Of a DNA stretch of 7,329 bases, positions 5,033-7,329 are shown piece by piece (positions within the stretch are counted from its first letter, which is position 1; each line of letters opens with the position of its first letter). The notes under the pieces are model-generated. The model had not been told where the DNA came from. It was given only the letters and a program-made list of their open reading frames with translations, and made no database searches. The position numbers were made by a program, and so were the translations under genes. Source of the DNA: Pseudomonadota bacterium (GTDB taxonomy: Bacteria; Pseudomonadota; Gammaproteobacteria; Burkholderiales; Gallionellaceae); the NCBI GenBank assembly GCA_021847165.1, contig JAJZUH010000050.1, forward strand, positions 1-7,329, read 5' to 3'.

Positions 5033-6265
5033 TTACCAGCCGTAAGCAATGCCAATCGAGTCTTCCGACATGGTGAGGTTCGCGCTGCCGCCGCCAAAGC
5101 CTGCCGGTATGGAGTTCGGACCACTGACGGTCTTCTTGAACGCGTGCATATACCCCACAGTAATCTCGGACTTGTCCGGACGTACAAAAGTGGCACCCAG
5201 TGTCAGGCGATCCTGCACCACGCCCGGCGCCAGGATATTGAACATGGTCTGGCTAGCAGGAATCTGCTGATTGTTGTGGCTGAAACCGGCACGCAGCGTC
5301 AGGGTCGAACTGACTGCCTGGCTCACACCGATCTTGAGCACCGTCATGTCCTGCCAGCCGAAACCCATTCCGTTGTTCGCCCCCAGTGGACCGCCCTGGG
5401 AAACGGTATTGGCCACAGAAGCAACCCCGCTGTATTGGATCTGCTTCACGTCGAAGGCAACGGTAGTCGCAGGTGCTGCCTTTACTGCGATACCTACGCC
5501 GTAGTTGGCCGGGATATCGAACCCGCCCTGCTCTGCAAACAAGCCGCTGTATTTGCTCAGTTTGCTCATGCTGGTCTTGGGCTGGTAAGCCGCGCCCAAG
5601 GTGACCGCCGAAGTAACCTCGCCAATCCAGCCGAGCTTGACGCCCACGCCCGTGGATGTATCCGTGCCGTTGTTGGTCAACGCAGCAGAGTTACTCGATT
5701 GACCAGCAAATCCCTGCAGTCCAGTGGCAGAGAAAGTCTGGTAAACCAGGTTCAGCGAAACACCGATGGAGTTGCTCGGATTGAGCTTCATGGCCCAAGT
5801 CGGCGCGATGAAAAGCTGCGACATGTTGATGCCAACAGGGCCGGCACCGCCTGGCATCATATTGGTATTGTACTGGGTGTTCATACCGCCGTTGCCGTAC
5901 ACCGAGACGCCCAGCGAGGTGTTGGGATTGACCATCTTGTTGTAGCCGAATTCGGGGATCAGGAAGTTGGCTCGTCCGTTGCCATTGAAAGTACCGTTCT
6001 GCAAACCGCCAGCACCTGTGACTTCAGCGCTTCTGTCCGGACGGAAGAGACTCACGCCGATATCCGCACGATCACCTACCATCACCATACCTGCCGGATT
6101 GTTGGCAGCGGCAATCGCATCCTGAGGCAGGGCAATACCCACACCTGCCATGCCGATGGATTTCATGCCGTAGCCATCCGAGAAGTAACCGTCGGTGGCA
6201 TGCGCCAGAGGTGACATCAAACCGCCTACAGCCAAGATCGATACAACTATTCTCTGCTTGCTCAT
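5033..6265 (-). CDS. OmpP1/FadL/TodX-family outer-membrane transport protein
   Basis: The 410-aa product has a signal peptide (KQR, hydrophobic core, cleavage likely after AHA at residue 23). The N-terminal plug follows: TDGYFSDGYGMKSIGMAGVG (24-43) and ANNPAGM, with the family NPA signature at 56-58. The rest alternates glycine- and aromatic-rich beta strands and ends in SIGIAYGW, an outer-membrane sorting signal with terminal Trp. FadL-type barrels admit hydrophobic compounds such as fatty acids and aromatics by lateral diffusion. Here it stands 74 nt downstream of a dsrE2-like gene and ends at a strong terminator, so it is probably the last gene of the tusA operon. That placement suggests uptake of a sulfur compound, but fatty-acid or hydrocarbon uptake remains possible. 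GGGAG lies 8-9 nt before the ATG. Confidence 0.9.
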   Translation of the reverse strand: MSKQRIVVSILAVGGLMSPLAHATDGYFSDGYGMKSIGMAGVGIALPQDAIAAANNPAGMVMVGDRADIGVSLFRPDRSAEVTGAGGLQNGTFNGNGRANFLIPEFGYNKMVNPNTSLGVSVYGNGGMNTQYNTNMMPGGAGPVGINMSQLFIAPTWAMKLNPSNSIGVSLNLVYQTFSATGLQGFAGQSSNSAALTNNGTDTSTGVGVKLGWIGEVTSAVTLGAAYQPKTSMSKLSKYSGLFAEQGGFDIPANYGVGIAVKAAPATTVAFDVKQIQYSGVASVANTVSQGGPLGANNGMGFGWQDMTVLKIGVSQAVSSTLTLRAGFSHNNQQIPASQTMFNILAPGVVQDRLTLGATFVRPDKSEITVGYMHAFKKTVSGPNSIPAGFGGGSANLTMSEDSIGIAYGW

Positions 6266-6283
6266 CTATCTCTCTCCCTGATT

Positions 6284-6310
6284 ATTATGACGCCCGATTG
6301 GCGTAATAGT
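6284..6310. other. Hairpin in the leader between dsrE2-like and fadL-like genes
   Basis: ATTATGACGCC and GGCGTAATAGT pair as an 11-bp stem with one mismatch and one G-T, around a 5-nt loop. On the minus strand no T-run follows it, so it is not a standard terminator. It lies about 20-45 nt before the fadL-like start and could set relative expression within the operon, stabilise an mRNA end, or be an operator. Confidence 0.4.
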
Positions 6311-6339
6311 TACAACGCTTGCCTACAACGACTTCAAAC

Positions 6340-6810
6340 TTATACGAACAGACAGATATCGGTATCCCCGGCAAAGCCCATGAAGGTCGCTGCGCCGCCG
6401 TATTCGACCTGATCGATGAACTCGCTCTTCTCAAACTCGAACAGATCGACCGTCATCTGGCAGGCGATGAACTTCACGTCCGCTTCCAGGCACAGGTTGC
6501 GCAGTTCCTCCAGGGAGGCAACCCCGTGCTTCTTCAGCTTCTGCTTCATCATCATGGTCGCCATGGATTCCATGCCGGGCAGCATCTGCACCATCACCGG
6601 CATCGGCACCGGCATCGGCATGGCCGGATTGGCCAGCGGGCTGATCATCACGCTGGACAGGTCCTTGCGCAGCAATTGCAGTCCGTAGAATGTGAAGAAG
6701 ATCTGTACGTCGTAACCCAGCGCGGCAGCGGTGGAGCCCAAAATGAACGGCGGATACGCCATGTCCAGAGTGCCTTTGGTGGCGATGATCGCCATTTTCT
6801 TGGTTGCCAT
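6340..6810 (-). CDS. dsrE2: DsrE2-like protein (DsrE/DsrF/DrsH-like family)
   Basis: The 156-aa product starts MATKKMAIIATKGTLDMAYP, a Rossmann-like first strand and loop. It has a methionine/proline-rich central stretch (about 57-90, with PAMPMPVPMPV and PGMESMATMMM), then KFIACQMTVDLF with the conserved Cys117, and closes with VEYGGAATFMGFA, all typical of DsrE2. Other cysteines are Cys107 and Cys153. The Met/Pro-rich part may associate with the membrane. In sulfur oxidisers dsrE2 is commonly clustered with rhd and tusA and is thought to exchange persulfide sulfur with TusA. Here it follows tusA by 37 nt, with AAGGGG about 7 nt upstream of the ATG, so the two are almost surely cotranscribed. 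Note a 12-bp unit repeated twice at 6595-6618, which encodes the MP/VP run. No rhodanese gene is adjacent within the window. Confidence 0.9.
   Translation of the reverse strand: MATKKMAIIATKGTLDMAYPPFILGSTAAALGYDVQIFFTFYGLQLLRKDLSSVMISPLANPAMPMPVPMPVMVQMLPGMESMATMMMKQKLKKHGVASLEELRNLCLEADVKFIACQMTVDLFEFEKSEFIDQVEYGGAATFMGFAGDTDICLFV
6595..6618. repeat. Two tandem copies of a 12-bp unit inside the dsrE2-like gene
   Basis: CACCGGCATCGG occurs twice in a row and encodes the alternating Met-Pro/Val-Pro run on the minus strand. The unit is a multiple of three, so copy-number change would keep the frame. It is probably just low-complexity coding sequence typical of the family's Met/Pro-rich segment. 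Confidence 0.7.
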
Positions 6811-6847
6811 ACTTGCCCCTTGATCTATTGGTTGGAGGTGATGCGGA

Positions 6848-7075
6848 TTACTTCTTCTTCACGTAAAACACGTATTCGCCATTCGCTTCTTCCTGGCTCA
6901 ACAGCGGATTGCCGGTTTGCTCGGCAAATGCGGCCATATCCTTGACCGAGCCGCAATCGGTCGAAATGACCTTGAGCACCTGGTTCGAAGTCATTTCGGC
7001 CAGCGCCTTCTTGGTCTTCACGATGGGCAAGGGGCAGGACATACCACGTGCGTTCAGCTCTTTATCGAAATTCAT
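6848..7075 (-). CDS. tusA: TusA sulfur carrier protein
   Basis: The 75-aa product has a single TusA domain: FDKELNARGMSCPLPIVKTK, with persulfide-carrying Cys14 in the CPLP motif, then VLKVISTDCGSVKDMAAFAEQTGN and a final strand YVFYVKKK. The usual TDPGS loop reads TDCGS, giving a second cysteine, Cys41. TusA carries sulfane sulfur in the cytoplasm and in sulfur oxidisers supplies DsrE2 and DsrEFH. ATG 7075 is chosen because GGGAGAAG lies just upstream; the in-frame GTG at 7090 would place that ribosome site inside the gene. It is first in the unit tusA - dsrE2-like - fadL-like, with a TATAAT box about 65 nt upstream. It is closer to classical TusA than either half of the tandem protein at 1812-2285. 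Confidence 0.93.
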   Translation of the reverse strand: MNFDKELNARGMSCPLPIVKTKKALAEMTSNQVLKVISTDCGSVKDMAAFAEQTGNPLLSQEEANGEYVFYVKKK

Positions 7076-7104
7076 TGTTTCTTCTCCCACGAGTTGTTTA
7101 GAAA

Positions 7105-7128
7105 TTTAAAGTGCGATGCTGCACTAAA
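7105..7128. other. Dyad in the tusA leader
   Basis: AGTGC (7110-7114) and GCACT (7121-7125) pair around a 6-nt loop, and flanking TTTA/AAA can extend the stem with a 2-nt bulge. It lies just downstream of the expected transcription start, between the -10 box and the ribosome site. It could be an operator or an mRNA leader hairpin. Confidence 0.3.
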
Positions 7129-7139
7129 TCCTGAGTGGC

Positions 7140-7145
7140 ATTATA
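7140..7145 (-). promoter_or_regulatory. -10 box of the tusA promoter
   Basis: The minus strand reads TATAAT exactly, 65-70 nt upstream of the tusA ATG. The -35 is poor: the nearest candidate, TGGACG, would need a 19-nt spacer. This could mean activator dependence or a non-canonical promoter. The start site would be near 7133. Confidence 0.45.
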
Positions 7146-7192
7146 GGAATATGCAAGCCTGCAGCGTCCATAGCCACCAAGGGTAAAATCGG

Positions 7193-7210
7193 ATAGCCCA
7201 TTAGGGTTAT
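7193..7210. promoter_or_regulatory. Dyad operator candidate, site B (upstream of tusA)
   Basis: ATAGCCC-ATTA-GGGTTAT has the same arms and 4-nt centre as site A at 489-506; 14 of the 18 positions are identical between the two. The single arm mismatch here is G7196, in the other half from that of site A, so both sites are consistent with one symmetrical consensus, ATAACCC-N4-GGGTTAT. It lies about 50 bp upstream of the tusA -10 box, a spacing that would suit an activator. It might instead serve a gene beyond the right edge. Confidence 0.5.
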
Positions 7211-7329
7211 CTTTAAGCATCTGCTAATAAAGCTGTTGCCGACGACGTAAATTGTCTCCCAGCCTGGGCAATACTCCGATTTATTCAGTCGCAAAATCCA
7301 TGATGCTCAAACGTCGACAGCCTGCTGAT

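Noticed and set aside
5144..6214. A 356-codon plus-strand frame opposite the fadL-like gene
   Set aside because: The minus strand encodes a clear signal peptide, NPA plug and beta-barrel with a terminal aromatic; the plus-strand product has no such features and is His/Arg-rich shadow sequence.
7300..7329. ATGATG start of a possible plus-strand gene running off the right edge
   Set aside because: Only ten codons are visible, there is no clear ribosome site, and the product cannot be judged.

Overview
The window looks like part of the chromosome of a sulfur-oxidising proteobacterium. The best guess is a betaproteobacterium of the Nitrosomonadales type (Gallionella, Sideroxydans or Sulfuricella relatives), but that lineage call is inference from the gene set and sequence style; no 16S or other lineage marker is present. 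The anchor is the 5' end of dsrA, alpha subunit of (reverse) dissimilatory sulfite reductase, running off the left edge on the minus strand. Almost every recognisable gene around it belongs to cytoplasmic sulfur trafficking (DsrC/TusE, TusA and DsrE families).

Layout. (1) 1-320, minus: partial dsrA. (2) 321-631: a 311-bp divergent control region with a dyad ATAACCC-N4-GGGTGAT. (3) 632-3764, plus: a tightly packed six-gene operon with gaps of 24 nt or less and one 4-nt overlap. Its order is a 71-aa small protein, a solitary Cas6/Cmx6-like RAMP protein, a cysteine-free DsrC paralogue (RspA type), a tandem two-domain TusA protein, an unknown 199-aa protein starting at TTG, and a TauD/TfdA-type Fe(II)/2-oxoglutarate dioxygenase. 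(4) 3851-4807, minus and convergent: a soluble protein with a PDC/Cache-like sensor region. (5) 4976-5006: a strong intrinsic terminator. (6) 5033-7075, minus: tusA - dsrE2-like - fadL/ompP1-like, most likely one operon, with a consensus -10 box upstream of tusA and a second dyad (ATAGCCC-N4-GGGTTAT) further upstream. (7) 7212-7329: no gene that can be supported.

How the parts may work together. By the known biology of these families, TusA and DsrE2 pass persulfide sulfur inward to DsrEFH, DsrC and the rDsrAB reductase, and FadL-type pores admit hydrophobic molecules across the outer membrane. The plus operon next to dsrA is the unusual part. It combines a redox-dead DsrC paralogue, a double sulfur carrier, an RNA-binding-fold protein of CRISPR ancestry with no CRISPR array in the window, a possible sulfonate dioxygenase and two unknowns. 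Together with the shared dyad upstream of both dsrA and tusA, this suggests an undescribed regulatory or accessory module for reverse-Dsr sulfur oxidation; that statement is inference.
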